DNA of 64,000 nucleotides from Shewanella sp. (GCF_013214165.1 NZ_JABSSM010000024.1:1-64000); one strand, 5' to 3'. Counted from the first letter of the stretch, positions 41,310 through 51,630 are shown. A program made the numbers and translations. Notes: generated from the letters alone by a model not told the origin.

Positions 41310-42097
41310 TATTGCATACTGGCTCGATACTGTTTGGCTTCGATTGACCCTGGAAATTTGGCTAGGAGTTGTATACCAAACTTGCTTACTGCATCAGGGG
41401 CATCTAGGCCTCGCTCAATGGTTATTCCCAACGTCAAACTCTCGGCTGATTCTGCAACGACTCTGTGGTAACGAACGAGTTGAGCACGTGCTTCGATATA
41501 ATCGCCGGTATCGACGTCAATCTCGGTTAATTCAATTAAAGACACTCGTCTTCTGGGGTCATACTGTAGCGCCATAGTAAAATATTTTTGCGCTTTTTCT
41601 AGGTCTCCCGCCTTGCGACTACAGATACCTAAATTTTCATAGCTAGCGGCGGCGCGAGTATACTTAGGCAGCTTGATCGCCTTAAGGAACACCTTCTCTG
41701 ATTCCGCATATTTTTGCTGCTGACAGAGAAACACGCCGAAGTTATTCATGCCATCGCCTGTCGCATCAAGACTATTGATGGACTTACGATAATACGTTTC
41801 GGCAATATCCATCTCACCGACTTGCTGGTAGTAGTGCGCCATAGAGACATTGACGGCTTCGATATTGGGCGCAAATTCAACGGCTTTGTTTAAATTAAAC
41901 TTAGCCTGAGCGCTATTGCCTCTCTGTAAATATGTGAGGCCGAGTTGAGCTCGCTGTTTGGCGGCCGAAACATTATCAAAGGTTCTCTCGGCAACAGGAA
42001 TATCTGTACCGGTATACACTCGCTCAGACACACACCCAGTCAACAAGCTTGAAGACAAGATCAGTAATGGAGTAAGTCTTAGCAATCCATGTATCAT
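41309..42097 (-). CDS. pilW: Type IV pilus biogenesis/stability lipoprotein PilW (PilF)
   Basis: The 262-residue lipoprotein (lipobox SSSLLTGC) is made of TPR repeats, such as RAQLGLTYLQRGNSAQAKFN and NNFGVFLCQQQKYAESE. PilW/PilF is the pilotin that helps assemble the PilQ secretin in the outer membrane. It lies between rlmN (31 bases upstream) and rodZ, the standard position in Shewanella and Pseudomonas. Confidence 0.93.
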   Translation of the reverse strand: MIHGLLRLTPLLILSSSLLTGCVSERVYTGTDIPVAERTFDNVSAAKQRAQLGLTYLQRGNSAQAKFNLNKAVEFAPNIEAVNVSMAHYYQQVGEMDIAETYYRKSINSLDATGDGMNNFGVFLCQQQKYAESEKVFLKAIKLPKYTRAAASYENLGICSRKAGDLEKAQKYFTMALQYDPRRRVSLIELTEIDVDTGDYIEARAQLVRYHRVVAESAESLTLGITIERGLDAPDAVSKFGIQLLAKFPGSIEAKQYRASMQ

Positions 42098-42128
42098 TGC
42101 AATGATATATACCTAAATATTCAGATAA

Positions 42129-43250
42129 TTAGTTTATTGTGACTGATATTTGATTCTCTTGCATGCGTTTTTTCGCTAAACGCTTAGTTCTGTCTCTAAT
42201 ATCCCCAGCTAACTGGCCACAAGCTGCATCGATATCGTCTCCGCGGGTCTTTCTCACTATGACTGTCAGGCCATATTCCATCAAGACTTTAGAGAAGCGA
42301 TCGATACGTGAATTAGAAGAGCGACCGTAAGGAGAGCCAGGATAAGGATTAAATGGAATTAGATTAATCTTACACGGGGTGTCTTTCATCAGTTTAGCCA
42401 ACTCATGGGCCTGATCTGTGCTGTCATTGATATGGTCTAACATCACATATTCAACAGTCACACGACCTCGGTTAGCATTAGACTTGGCAATATAGCGACG
42501 AATACTGGCTAAGAACTCCTCGAGAGGATACTTCTTGTTCACCGGGACTAACACATCACGTAATTCATCATTGGCAGCATGAATACTCACGGCTAAGGCC
42601 ACATCGATGGCATCACCAAGCTTATCCAGGGCCGGAACGACACCGGACGTCGACAGGGTCACGCGCCGCTTAGACAAGCTGAAGCCGAAATCATCTAGCA
42701 TGATATCCATAGCCGGGATCACATTTTTAAGATTTAACAGGGGTTCGCCCATGCCCATCATGACAACGTTAGTGATCGGACGGTCGCCAGTTTCTTTAAC
42801 GAAACCGATAAAATCGGCGACACGCCATACCTGACCTATGATTTCGGAGACGGTCAGATTACGGTTGAAACCTTGTTGGGCCGTCGAGCAGAAGGTGCAC
42901 TCGAGTGCGCAGCCTACCTGAGAAGACACACAAAGTGTGGCTCTATCGCCTTCGGGGATGTACACGGTCTCAACTTCCTGACCATCACCCACATTAATGG
43001 CAAATTTAATCGTGCCATCTTCTGATTTTTGATAACTGGAAATCTCAGGCGCTTTAATTTCACAACGCGCGGCGAGTTTAGCCCGCAATACCTTATTAAT
43101 ATTAGTCATAACTTCGAAGTCAGTGACGCCAAAATGATAAATCCACTTCATCAGCTGATCCGCACGGAACGGCTTTTCACCCATATCGGTGAACAAGGCT
43201 CTCAGTCCTTTACGATCCAGATCCAATAAATTGATCTTCTTTTCACTCAT
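42129..43250 (-). CDS. rlmN: Dual-specificity 23S rRNA/tRNA adenine-C2 methyltransferase RlmN
   Basis: The 373-residue radical SAM enzyme methylates A2503 of 23S rRNA and A37 of some tRNAs. The cluster-binding motif is CALECTFC; the resolving Cys lies in [10 protein letters not shown] near the C-terminus, and [11 protein letters not shown] is conserved. The start at 43250 ([12 protein letters not shown]) is preferred over 43268. It leads the rlmN-pilW-rodZ-ispG operon. Confidence 0.97.
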   Translation of the reverse strand: MSEKKINLLDLDRKGLRALFTDMGEKPFRADQLMKWIYHFGVTDFEVMTNINKVLRAKLAARCEIKAPEISSYQKSEDGTIKFAINVGDGQEVETVYIPEGDRATLCVSSQVGCALECTFCSTAQQGFNRNLTVSEIIGQVWRVADFIGFVKETGDRPITNVVMMGMGEPLLNLKNVIPAMDIMLDDFGFSLSKRRVTLSTSGVVPALDKLGDAIDVALAVSIHAANDELRDVLVPVNKKYPLEEFLASIRRYIAKSNANRGRVTVEYVMLDHINDSTDQAHELAKLMKDTPCKINLIPFNPYPGSPYGRSSNSRIDRFSKVLMEYGLTVIVRKTRGDDIDAACGQLAGDIRDRTKRLAKKRMQENQISVTIN

Positions 43251-43526
43251 TTTGACTAACCTCAACACTTAACTGATCTAATACCTGCCACAGGGCGGCG
43301 AATTATACAGATTTGTGCGTATATTAGCTAGTAATGCGCGCTTCTTTCACTTCAGGTCAGCAACGCCAGTATTGAGTTGGCGGCTCGACCCAAGTTCACC
43401 GTGTAGGCCGCAGCAAGATACATCTCTAGATTATCCACTTAAAGGCCATTGGTTAACCTTGAAGTGATTGCGGGTTATGGTAGAATTCACTTGGGCTAAT
43501 ATCGGTCCGTCAATGTAATCCCCTAA

Positions 43527-44624
43527 ATGATCACCCTCATTACTATTGTAGCTGTCGCTATCGGAGTCTCCTTCCTTTGTAGTGTCTTCGAAGCAGTCCT
43601 GCTTTCAGTAACGCCTAGCTATATTGCAAATTTATCTCAGTCCAACCCTGATGCTGCCACACGACTCGGACGTCAGAAAAAAAATATAGAGTCCCCACTG
43701 GTTTCAATCCTGACGCTCAACACCATAGCCCATACGGTTGGTGCCGCAGTCGCCGGTGCCCAGGCGGCTAAAGTATTTGGTGATGATATGCTGGGTGTGT
43801 TTTCTGCCGTGCTCACTTTCTTAATCCTGTTTTTCTCTGAGATCATACCTAAGACTCTTGGCGCAAATCATTGGCGCAAACTGGCGCCGAGTGTTTCGCT
43901 CGCCCTCTTGTGGATGGAGCGGTTCACTAAACCGCTTATTTGGATGTCCAGCCAGGTCACCCGCCTGTTAGGTAAAAGTGATGACGGTCATTATATCCGT
44001 CAAGAGATGAGTGCCATGGCTAAGATAGGTCATGAATCCGGTGAACTTGACGAACAAGAATCTAAGATTTTGACCCAGATGCTATCGGTGAAAGAGATGC
44101 CAGTGACCGCAATAATGACCCCGAGAACCGTCATGTTTAGCTTGCCGTCCTCGCTGTCAAAAGAGGATTTTGCATCACGTCATCAGGCCACACCATTTAG
44201 CCGTATTCCTATCTATGATAAAGATCGCGATGATGTCATAGGTTATATCAACCGCAACGAAATCTTGCTGGCAGAACGTAACTCTCCTCAAACACCAATC
44301 GGTGATGCCATGTGTGGTCTGGTTATCGTGCCTGAGACGGCTAAGATTTTACCCCTGTTTCAACTGTTAATTAAACGCAATACTAAGATCGCCATGGTGG
44401 TCAACGAGTACGGCACCTGTGAAGGCATTGTGACTCTGGAAGATATCATCGAATCTCTGTTGGGACTCGAGATAGTTGACACCAATGACCCGGTCACAGA
44501 CATGCAGCAACTCGCACGTAAGCAGTGGCAGAAACGCATGATAGATAAAGGCATACGCCTCTCTGATGACGGTGAGTTCGAATCTTATCTACAAACTCCA
44601 AAGAGTGACTCGGCAAAGCATTAA
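43527..44624 (+). CDS. CNNM/CorC-type membrane protein with CBS domains
   Basis: The 365-residue protein has an N-terminal DUF21 domain with about four membrane helices (residues 1-135, containing SFLCSVFEAVLLSVTPS and NTIAHTVGAAVAG) and a pair of cytoplasmic CBS domains (ILTQMLSVKEMPVTAIMTPR, then IVTLEDIIESLLGLEI). It lacks the usual C-terminal CorC_HlyC transporter-associated domain and ends soon after the second CBS. Relatives move or control Mg, Co or Na ions; the old name hemolysin is misleading. It is a single gene followed by a strong terminator. Confidence 0.9.
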   Translation: MITLITIVAVAIGVSFLCSVFEAVLLSVTPSYIANLSQSNPDAATRLGRQKKNIESPLVSILTLNTIAHTVGAAVAGAQAAKVFGDDMLGVFSAVLTFLILFFSEIIPKTLGANHWRKLAPSVSLALLWMERFTKPLIWMSSQVTRLLGKSDDGHYIRQEMSAMAKIGHESGELDEQESKILTQMLSVKEMPVTAIMTPRTVMFSLPSSLSKEDFASRHQATPFSRIPIYDKDRDDVIGYINRNEILLAERNSPQTPIGDAMCGLVIVPETAKILPLFQLLIKRNTKIAMVVNEYGTCEGIVTLEDIIESLLGLEIVDTNDPVTDMQQLARKQWQKRMIDKGIRLSDDGEFESYLQTPKSDSAKH

Positions 44625-44668
44625 GCGGCTAAAAATCGAGCCGAGTGTGAGCGCTTATTTACGCCATC

Positions 44669-44697
44669 AAAAAAGGGAAACGCAAGTTTCCCTTTTT
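44669..44697 (+). terminator. Terminator after the CNNM-type gene
   Basis: AAAAAGGGAAAC and GTTTCCCTTTTT form a 12-bp stem with a short GCA loop; the A and T runs on the two sides make it active in either direction. Confidence 0.9.
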
Positions 44698-44752
44698 GGT
44701 GTTTAGCATTCGGTGATACTATCGCTCCCCGAATGGACACTGAACAGACGCT

Positions 44753-46501
44753 ATGCCCCACAAATACACGCTTAAACTTGCCCACATCAATGACACTCAC
44801 TCTCACTTCGATGCCAGCCGCATAAAATTCTCCTTAACTCATGCCGGTAAGCAATTGGATGTATACAGTCACACTGGCGGTTACGCGCGTATTGGTCATC
44901 AAATAAATCAAGCAAGGGTTCAGGCGGAACACGATAAACAAGCGTTTCTCTTTCTCCATGGCGGTGACAGCTTTCAGGGAACCCTGTATTTTCGTCAGTT
45001 CAAGGGGGTTGCCAATGCCCATCTGTTAAATCAGCTCAAGCCCGATGCTATGGTGCTTGGCAATCATGAAATAGACGCGGGTAACGCCCCGGTATTAGCC
45101 TTTCTCAATAATATCGAATTCCCACTGCTAGCCGGTAATATGGACTTGAGCCGAGAAGAGGCGAGTAAGGAGAGTCCCATGAGCGGCCATCCTCGCCTGC
45201 TCGACTATGATAGCCAGACAGGCAGGGCTAAAGTACTCCTAAAACGGATCCAAGATAAACCTCTGGCTATAGTAGGTATCACGTTAGATCAGATGACGGA
45301 GATCGCACGGCCCGATCCAGACACCTATTTTATAAATGCCATCGAGACCACAAGAAAGACAGTTGCACACCTTAAGTCCCAAGGCGTCGACCATATCATA
45401 GTGCTGAGTCACCTTGGACTCGATCAAGACAGGTTACTGGCCGACACTGTGGATGGGATCAGCCTTATCGTCGGCGGCCATAGCCATACCCTGCAAGGTG
45501 ATTTCAGACCGCTAGGCTTGAGTGCCACCACTTACGGGGAACGGGTCAATAACACACCTATACTGCATGCGGGTAAGCATGCCGAAACCTTAGGTCTGGC
45601 CGACATAGAGTTCGACGCTAACGGCCGAGTCACTCGCCTCCAAGGCCACAACTATTTCATGCTGGATCAGCAATTTATTCTCGAGTCGGCTGCTGGAGTC
45701 GCGCCTGAAGATTATACTGCAGTCCGTGATCTGCTTGAGCAACATCCGGGGATCCTCTGGCAACAAGAAGATCCAGAAATCATCGATATTATTACCTCTG
45801 AATATCGCCCGGCTATCGCCGCGATGGACAAACAGGTATTAGGTTTTCTTCCCAGAGATCTAATTCACACCCGTTTACCCAGTAAGGCCCTGCCCCACGG
45901 CAGTGAAATCGCCCCTTGGGTGTGTAAAAGTATCTATCATGAAGCGAAACGCATCCACCCAGGTGTCGATTTTGCCCTGCATAATGCCGGTGGTGTGCGC
46001 CAATCCTTGAGCAAGGGTGAATTAACCTTGGCCGATGTTATTGGTCGCCTGCTGCCCTTCGAACTTCCCTTAGTCAAGTATCAGATCTTAGGCCTATACC
46101 TGTTCGAGACGTTAGAGTCGGCGATCAACTCGGCGACAAATAACAGCGTTACCGGCACTGGCGCTGGCAGTTTTCCCTATACCTATGGACTCAAGTATTG
46201 CTACGACGGCAGAAAGCCACAAGGCGAACGCATCCTAACACTGGAGGTACTGTGCCCGAACAGCACACAGGAGAAGTGGATAGCGATAGATAAAGCGCAA
46301 CATTATGTTGGGGTTTCTTCGGCCTACACGGCCTCGGGAAAAGAGGGCTATCATCCATTGCTCAAGGCCCAGTGGCAACGCCCTCTCGAAGAGCTAACCC
46401 TTCCCGACGCCTTCATTCGCTTCATCAAACGTGAGCAGACACTGGAGCAGGAATTATCGCCTCAGGTGATGTATACCAGCCATGCAGAAGCGGCAAACTA
46501 A
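44753..46501 (+). CDS. 5'-nucleotidase/2',3'-cyclic phosphodiesterase family enzyme
   Basis: The 582-residue protein has the two-domain UshA/NadN layout. The metallophosphatase part shows all dinuclear metal motifs: HINDTHSHFD, GGDSFQGT, GNHEID, LSHLGLDQD, GGHSHT and HAGKHAE. The C-terminal nucleotide-specificity domain begins near residue 370, with NAGGVRQSL. Family members are normally exported, but no signal peptide is visible here and no alternative upstream start restores one, so it may act in the cytoplasm. Its substrate (nucleotides, NAD or cyclic phosphodiesters) is not predictable. Confidence 0.88.
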   Translation: MPHKYTLKLAHINDTHSHFDASRIKFSLTHAGKQLDVYSHTGGYARIGHQINQARVQAEHDKQAFLFLHGGDSFQGTLYFRQFKGVANAHLLNQLKPDAMVLGNHEIDAGNAPVLAFLNNIEFPLLAGNMDLSREEASKESPMSGHPRLLDYDSQTGRAKVLLKRIQDKPLAIVGITLDQMTEIARPDPDTYFINAIETTRKTVAHLKSQGVDHIIVLSHLGLDQDRLLADTVDGISLIVGGHSHTLQGDFRPLGLSATTYGERVNNTPILHAGKHAETLGLADIEFDANGRVTRLQGHNYFMLDQQFILESAAGVAPEDYTAVRDLLEQHPGILWQQEDPEIIDIITSEYRPAIAAMDKQVLGFLPRDLIHTRLPSKALPHGSEIAPWVCKSIYHEAKRIHPGVDFALHNAGGVRQSLSKGELTLADVIGRLLPFELPLVKYQILGLYLFETLESAINSATNNSVTGTGAGSFPYTYGLKYCYDGRKPQGERILTLEVLCPNSTQEKWIAIDKAQHYVGVSSAYTASGKEGYHPLLKAQWQRPLEELTLPDAFIRFIKREQTLEQELSPQVMYTSHAEAAN

Positions 46502-46582
46502 TCGCTGGCACTCACTAGATGTACTCACTAGTATTCTATAAGCCCCTGTCAGCACGGCTCAGGTTATCGGCTAATATTAAAT

Positions 46583-47083
46583 TTAGCCTAACGACTTGCT
46601 CATCAAATACCCCATGATCACCTGGCCTAACTTTTCCTGATAGCTTCTATGGTTAACGGTAAATCCATAGGAAAGAAACAGCGGCTTTGACAGACGAGAT
46701 GCATCGACACTGAGCGCTTCATATCCTTGCTCCCGCGCCCAAAGCTCCAGCGCTTGATATAAGGCCTTCGCAATACCTTTCCCTTGATATTCGGGATGAA
46801 CATATAAGCTATCGATATAGCCGCGACTATGAAATCCCATTTCTATATTGATAAAGCCGCAGCAGGGTGGCAGCCCATCATGCATAGAGCGAGTATCGAT
46901 AACCAGCCAGGCTTTCGAGCGAGTCATGCGCTTATGCCAATGGTAGGCTGATCTTGGTTTAGCCGACCAGGCAGATTTATCGGCCAGAGAATATTGCGCC
47001 TCATCTATGGCATGAATGGCATCATGGAAAAGCTGACTGACACTTTGAGCGTAGGCCGCTTGATAAGGGATAACTAAATACAT
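46583..47083 (-). CDS. GNAT family N-acetyltransferase
   Basis: The acetyl-CoA-binding core reads IDSLYVHPEYQGKGIAKALYQAL, the hallmark R/Q-x-x-G-x-G/A loop of GNAT enzymes, followed by EALSVDASRLSKPLFLSYGF. The start is uncertain. The frame is open to 47164 with a hydrophobic N-terminal addition, but the family normally begins at the Met at 47083 (MYLVIPYQAAYAQ), which gives 166 residues; neither has a clear ribosome binding site. The substrate is unknown. Confidence 0.85.
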   Translation of the reverse strand: MYLVIPYQAAYAQSVSQLFHDAIHAIDEAQYSLADKSAWSAKPRSAYHWHKRMTRSKAWLVIDTRSMHDGLPPCCGFINIEMGFHSRGYIDSLYVHPEYQGKGIAKALYQALELWAREQGYEALSVDASRLSKPLFLSYGFTVNHRSYQEKLGQVIMGYLMSKSLG

Positions 47084-47223
47084 TAATGACGCGCTAAAAA
47101 GAAAGGATAAGGCTATTTTGCATGAGAAATGACATGAGATAAACACAAAAATGGTGGCCGTCACCTAAGTAATCGAGCCACCATTTATCACATTCAATCA
47201 TACTCAACTAAATTGAGAAAAAG

Positions 47224-47526
47224 TTACTTCTTATCGATACGTCCGACGAAAAGCAGTTCTTCGAAGGTGCGATCCAATGACTTACTGGTAAAATCATTCA
47301 TCCACATCTGCTCTTGAACGACGACGGTGTCGCCCTTGTTAACTTCAACTTGAGGACCTGCCGCCCAAAAAGTATTATCGGACGCTTCAATTTGCACATA
47401 AGTGTAGCCACCACCATTCATGGTATCTAATACAGTGCCTTCATGTACTAGGCCTGCAGCCCATGCACTTGAGATGCCTAATGCGAGAGTGGCAACTGCT
47501 GCCAACTTTATTAATTTAGCTATCAT
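47224..47526 (-). CDS. NrfJ-like small exported protein
   Basis: The 100-residue protein has a signal peptide (about residues 1-23, ending AWA|A). The mature part has the pattern G.VLDTMNGGGYTYVQIE....FWAAGPQVEVNKGDTV, which I associate with the NrfJ family found near nitrite reductase genes in Wolinella and in Shewanella. The fold looks like a small OB/beta-barrel. There are no nitrite reductase genes nearby, so the role is open. The AAGGAACC ribosome binding site is good. Confidence 0.75.
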   Translation of the reverse strand: MIAKLIKLAAVATLALGISSAWAAGLVHEGTVLDTMNGGGYTYVQIEASDNTFWAAGPQVEVNKGDTVVVQEQMWMNDFTSKSLDRTFEELLFVGRIDKK

Positions 47527-47677
47527 TGCTGGTTCCTTGTTTTAAACGTTATGGCGTCATTAGAACATGGCGAAAATAATAAATCTCTGATGCCAATCAC
47601 GAAACCCGCAGCCAAAGTTCAAGTTTTAGAGCAAGATCTCACAATCGAAAAATCTCACGTTTTTTACGGAACTTAAA

Positions 47678-47920
47678 TCACCGACGCGATTTATTTAATA
47701 GAGGCTCTAACATGCCTTCTAAGCCGTTAAGTTTAATTTCATACATTAGGGCTAGTTGTTCACCTAACTTACCTTCGGGAAAACCTTTGGAGTGAAACCA
47801 CACCAAATAGGGCTCTGGCAACTCAAGTAGCTTCCTTCCGGCATACTTACCAAATGGCATTTTCTGGTTAATTGCATCGAGTAGTACCTGTTCATTCATC
47901 TTTTGAGCCCGACTCATCAT
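47678..47920 (-). CDS. DUF3820 family protein
   Basis: The 80-residue protein has the DUF3820 signature MPFGKYAGRKLLELPEPYLV, WFHSKGFPEGKLGEQLALM and IKLNGLE. Members are short cytoplasmic proteins of unknown function, sometimes annotated as putative quorum-sensing-regulated factors; exonuclease-like modules share the MPFGKYKG motif. The start is uncertain between the two Mets at 47920/47917 and an inner one at 47899. Confidence 0.88.
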   Translation of the reverse strand: MMSRAQKMNEQVLLDAINQKMPFGKYAGRKLLELPEPYLVWFHSKGFPEGKLGEQLALMYEIKLNGLEGMLEPLLNKSRR

Positions 47921-48504
47921 AAAAATAGCTCAGCAGGATAACCAACAGGTTGGAAATCACAAGGAAATATCGCACCTTTACCCTTTATGTGCCAGTCAAA
48001 GACACTTTTTACGCCACTGTCACCCCTATAAGTACTCATTAATCATAACAAATTCGAATAACAAAATTGCTATCAGCTTATTATTGGAATTTAAATATCG
48101 ACAACACCGGCATAAATTCGCATAAATTAAAAATGGCTAAAGGTCGAAGAGTACTAAAACCCAGGGGGAGTTACAAGCTACTGATAACATCGTGATATTG
48201 CCACGCATCATTAGCCACCTACCGACTCGTCAACATTCAGTCGAACTCAGTGTTCTGTCAAATAGATGGCGCAGAACATAAACAAGAGCAAGCTTCCATC
48301 ATAGTCGATTAATGACAATCTCTACCTGTTTCTCCCAGCCTTAGCTGGCATCCTTGTTATCCAAAAGAGTAGTTTCCGGGCTGTCAGCATTTTTTGTTCT
48401 TGGTTTATCCCGCGAATTTATACCATCTAATCTCAATCTATGATTGAAAATCAGCCTCTTCACCCTTATCTCATGTATTAGCAATAGATAAATATAAGGT
48501 AATC
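47921..48504. other. Intergenic region between divergent genes
   Basis: About 580 AT-rich bases with no recognisable gene, RNA or terminator. It should hold the promoters of the DUF3820 gene and of mtfA; AAGGTAATC precedes the mtfA ATG. Confidence 0.4.
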
Positions 48505-49329
48505 ATGATCGCCATCTTTCTCGTTAGCTTGATCGCATCGGCCGCCATTGGCTGGATAATATCGCGTAACTGGCGTGTTGCTCGCCGCCGAATGCGCATC
48601 ACCCAGATGCCCTTTCCCAGACCATGGCGGCAGATCCTTAAGAGACGCATGCCCTATTTTCGCTCTCTCCCGGCAGACCTTCAGTTACAGCTCAAGAAGC
48701 ATATCCAAGTCTTCCTCATTGAAAAAGAGTTTGTCGGTTGCGATGGCATCATTATCGATGATGAGATACGTGTCACCATTGCCGCCCAGGCCTGCCTACT
48801 GCTACTGAACAGAGCGACCGACTTCTATCCAAACCTTAAACAGATCTTAGTCTACCCTTCGGTATTTTTTGTCAATAACCAGGAACACAGAAGCGGCGGC
48901 GTAGTGAGTGACCGCCAACGTATCCTATCCGGTGAATCCTGGCAAAATGGCAAGGTTATCTTGTCTTGGCAAACGGCTCAGGCCGATGCAGCCAACCCGG
49001 TGGATGGCAGTAATGTGGTCATACATGAGTTTGCTCATCAACTGGATCAAGAAGATGGGAACGCCAACGGTGCACCAATTTTAGACCGGATGAGTGATTA
49101 CTCTGCCTGGTCAAAAATACTCAACCAGGAGTTTGATAACCTACAACGCAACGCCGAGCAAGATATCCCTTCACTCTTTAGCTATTATGGTGCCACCAAC
49201 CCGGCCGAATTTTTTGCGGTGATCACCGAGGTATTCTTCGAGCGACCCGATGACTTCTATCGAGAGCACAGAGCACTCTATCAAGAGCTGAGCCTGTTTT
49301 ATAAATTAGATCCGGTAAACTGGCATTGA
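48505..49329 (+). CDS. mtfA: Zinc-dependent peptidase MtfA
   Basis: The 274-residue protein matches the M90/MtfA family: the zinc-binding HEFAHQLDQEDG (about residues 174-185), LDRMSDYSAWSKI, and NPAEFFAVITEVFFERP, which contains the third-ligand Glu. An N-terminal hydrophobic helix (residues 1-20) may anchor it to the membrane. In E. coli, MtfA binds the Mlc repressor and so links to PTS glucose control; whether this holds in Shewanella is not known. Confidence 0.92.
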   Translation: MIAIFLVSLIASAAIGWIISRNWRVARRRMRITQMPFPRPWRQILKRRMPYFRSLPADLQLQLKKHIQVFLIEKEFVGCDGIIIDDEIRVTIAAQACLLLLNRATDFYPNLKQILVYPSVFFVNNQEHRSGGVVSDRQRILSGESWQNGKVILSWQTAQADAANPVDGSNVVIHEFAHQLDQEDGNANGAPILDRMSDYSAWSKILNQEFDNLQRNAEQDIPSLFSYYGATNPAEFFAVITEVFFERPDDFYREHRALYQELSLFYKLDPVNWH

Positions 49330-49369
49330 GCCCAAGTGGTAAGTGGTAAGTTTTAAGCTAATAGCCCTC

Positions 49370-49398
49370 GTCATTCCGGCAAGGTTTTGGCCGGAAAC
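49370..49398. repeat. REP-like palindrome, copy 2
   Basis: GTCATTCCGGC and GCCGGAAAC flank a 9-base loop. It is the reverse orientation of the copy at 9207-9236 and lies between mtfA and the SnoaL-like gene, near three short AGTGGTAAG repeats. Confidence 0.5.
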
Positions 49399-49490
49399 CC
49401 GCTTTAAGTGGTAAGGCTCAAATTCGGCTAAAACAGAACTACCTGTGATAAAACTTGAATAATAACTAAAATAATAACAAAGAGGTCACC

Positions 49491-50084
49491 ATGGCAAGAC
49501 TAGAAAACACACTCGACCAGGCTAAGAATGACAATGGCTCCATTTCGGTATCGTCAGCTAACACATTATTGAAGGCATCGGTTATAGCATTAAGCGTCAT
49601 CGCCGGTGCTAGCTTAGTCACAGTCCAAGCCTATGCAGCTCAAGTAACGGCTCCTCAGTTAACAACAGACAACACCAGTAAACCTTTCCCTAAAGCGGCA
49701 GCGGTATTGGACAAATTACATCAAGCGGCGACGCGAGCCGATTGGGACACCTATTTCAGTCTGTACTTACCAGAAGCGGTATTTATCGGCACCGACGCCA
49801 CTGAGCATTGGAGCATGTCAGAATTTGAAGGCTACGCACGTCCGACTGATGGCTGGCAGTACACACCTAAAAATCGGCAGTTTGTGTCGGTAACAACCCA
49901 ACACAATGACCGAGTATTGATGTTCGATGAGCTACTCGACAGCGCCTCCTACGGGCTTAGCCGCGGTACAGGCACTCTAATCAAGACAGAAAACGGCTGG
50001 AAAATTGCCCTGTATCACCTCAGTTTTCCCATCCCCAATGAGATAGCTAAGGAGATAACGGCAAGGATTAAGTCAGAGAAATAG
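49491..50084 (+). CDS. Exported SnoaL-like (NTF2 fold) protein
   Basis: The 197-residue protein has an N-terminal polar stretch, a hydrophobic segment at about residues 27-48 ending AYAA (a late signal peptide), and then a SnoaL/NTF2-like domain: VLDKLHQAATRADWDTYFSL, PEAVFIGTDATEHWS and a C-terminal RGTGTLIKTENGWKIALYHLSF. This fold is used for many small-molecule functions and no catalytic residues can be assigned. An AGAGG ribosome binding site precedes the ATG. Confidence 0.82.
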   Translation: MARLENTLDQAKNDNGSISVSSANTLLKASVIALSVIAGASLVTVQAYAAQVTAPQLTTDNTSKPFPKAAAVLDKLHQAATRADWDTYFSLYLPEAVFIGTDATEHWSMSEFEGYARPTDGWQYTPKNRQFVSVTTQHNDRVLMFDELLDSASYGLSRGTGTLIKTENGWKIALYHLSFPIPNEIAKEITARIKSEK

Positions 50085-50145
50085 ATAAAAGAAGGGCCGA
50101 GTTCCTAGGAGCTAGCCCCTAGGATCTCATGGTTCAAGCTCAAGA

Positions 50146-51630
50146 CTAATGTCCCATAGTTGCAGTGAGACACACATTGGCAAGTTGTGCGAAGTGAGTG
50201 AAATCATCAAACTCGGCCTGAGTCAATGTACGCTCTGAACTCGCGCGGTCAGCATAGATCATACCTATCACTTTTTGATCTATTACCAAGGGGAAAATCA
50301 TGAAGCCCGTGGCTGATACCTTGCTTTTCAGATCAGGATCCATATACAAACGCCACTTGTGCGAGCCTGGATCATCAACAAACATGGCTTGCTTGAGCTC
50401 GATACTGTCACAAAAGAGACATTGAGGCTGTTCTAGGGTAATAACAAATTCGCGCTTCATCTGCTCCGCCCCCTCGCCTAATACGATACGCGGCTGTAAT
50501 CGTTTACGATTAGGGGATAACAATAAAACACCGCAGCGATCCACACCCACTCCCTCTAACAATCCCTCTAACGTGGTGGTGATCACCTGATTAAAGTCGG
50601 ATTTATTTATGGCACAATCCGTGAGTTCACGTAACTTCTTCAACTGTAAGGTCATGTTCGGCATACGAACCAGGGGGGCATTAATCTCGGCAAGCAGATC
50701 CTTCTTAAGATGCATGGGGTTAGGCAGATGCTCTATAAGCACCTTAGCGCCATAGGCTTCGGCTAATTTTTTTGTGGCGTTACTACAGCGGATCATACGA
50801 AGTTTCAGTTCATCGACCTCGATACCTAACATGCTGGCAGCTTGTTTTAGCTTAAGCTGCAGTTCCTCAGGTGCCGGATTTTCTTGTGCCAAGATTTCAC
50901 TAATTTGATTGGCTAGATAAATACTGCGGATCTCTGGGGTACGCTCATCGGGACTACTCAGAGATTTAAGTAACACATCTCCCAGCCCCCAGCTTCGGGC
51001 GATACCCAAAGATAATTTATTGAAAGAGGTACCTAATATCTCACGAATGACCCCTTTCTCTTGTTTGTTATCGCTACACTGCTCCATAGCCACATCGAGC
51101 ACAACCGCCTCATCACAGCCGGTACTCCAAAAAGCGCTTTCACCTAAGTGATACAACAAGGATGCAATAAACACTTCCTCCTGCAGCTCTTCATCGTGAT
51201 CTCTAAGCATCATCTTGGCTAACATAGCCGCTTGAAAAGCACGGGCCATCAGCTTGATGAGTCTGTGATATACCGGCTCGGACAGGCCTTTTGATTCGAG
51301 TAAGCTACTGAGTAATTTAGCGGTTATGCAGATATTACGTATGGTATCGAAACCTAACACCACAGTGGCACGACTCACGGTCGTCACCTGATTCTGGCCT
51401 TTATTGTAAGTGGCGCTATTCGCCACTCTTAATATTCGAGAGGTCAATGCATTATCGTGCATCACGCTCTTCCCGAGTAACCCCAGAGAAGACACGTCGT
51501 CTTTAGCCAGCTTCTCCAGTGTTTTAACCGTAGAGCATAATGCAGGCATCTCCTGATCGCTGATGCGCTTAGTCCAGTAATCGACTCCCTTCGATTTAAC
51601 CTGAGATTGACTCTGAGTGTGGGAATTCAA
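50146..51630 (-). CDS. HDOD domain protein with a C-terminal GAF domain
   Basis: The 494-residue protein has an HDOD domain (about residues 20-215: MPALCSTVKTLEKLAKDD, LTSRILRVANSATYN and the helix VSRATVVLGFDTIRNI), a linker helix, and a GAF domain (about 340-490) with GVGVDRCGVLLLSPNRKRL and VIGMIYADRASS. HDOD is related to HD phosphohydrolases but lacks their catalytic residues and usually acts in signalling. The partner is unknown. AGAGAA lies ahead of the start. Confidence 0.9.
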   Translation of the reverse strand: MNSHTQSQSQVKSKGVDYWTKRISDQEMPALCSTVKTLEKLAKDDVSSLGLLGKSVMHDNALTSRILRVANSATYNKGQNQVTTVSRATVVLGFDTIRNICITAKLLSSLLESKGLSEPVYHRLIKLMARAFQAAMLAKMMLRDHDEELQEEVFIASLLYHLGESAFWSTGCDEAVVLDVAMEQCSDNKQEKGVIREILGTSFNKLSLGIARSWGLGDVLLKSLSSPDERTPEIRSIYLANQISEILAQENPAPEELQLKLKQAASMLGIEVDELKLRMIRCSNATKKLAEAYGAKVLIEHLPNPMHLKKDLLAEINAPLVRMPNMTLQLKKLRELTDCAINKSDFNQVITTTLEGLLEGVGVDRCGVLLLSPNRKRLQPRIVLGEGAEQMKREFVITLEQPQCLFCDSIELKQAMFVDDPGSHKWRLYMDPDLKSKVSATGFMIFPLVIDQKVIGMIYADRASSERTLTQAEFDDFTHFAQLANVCLTATMGH

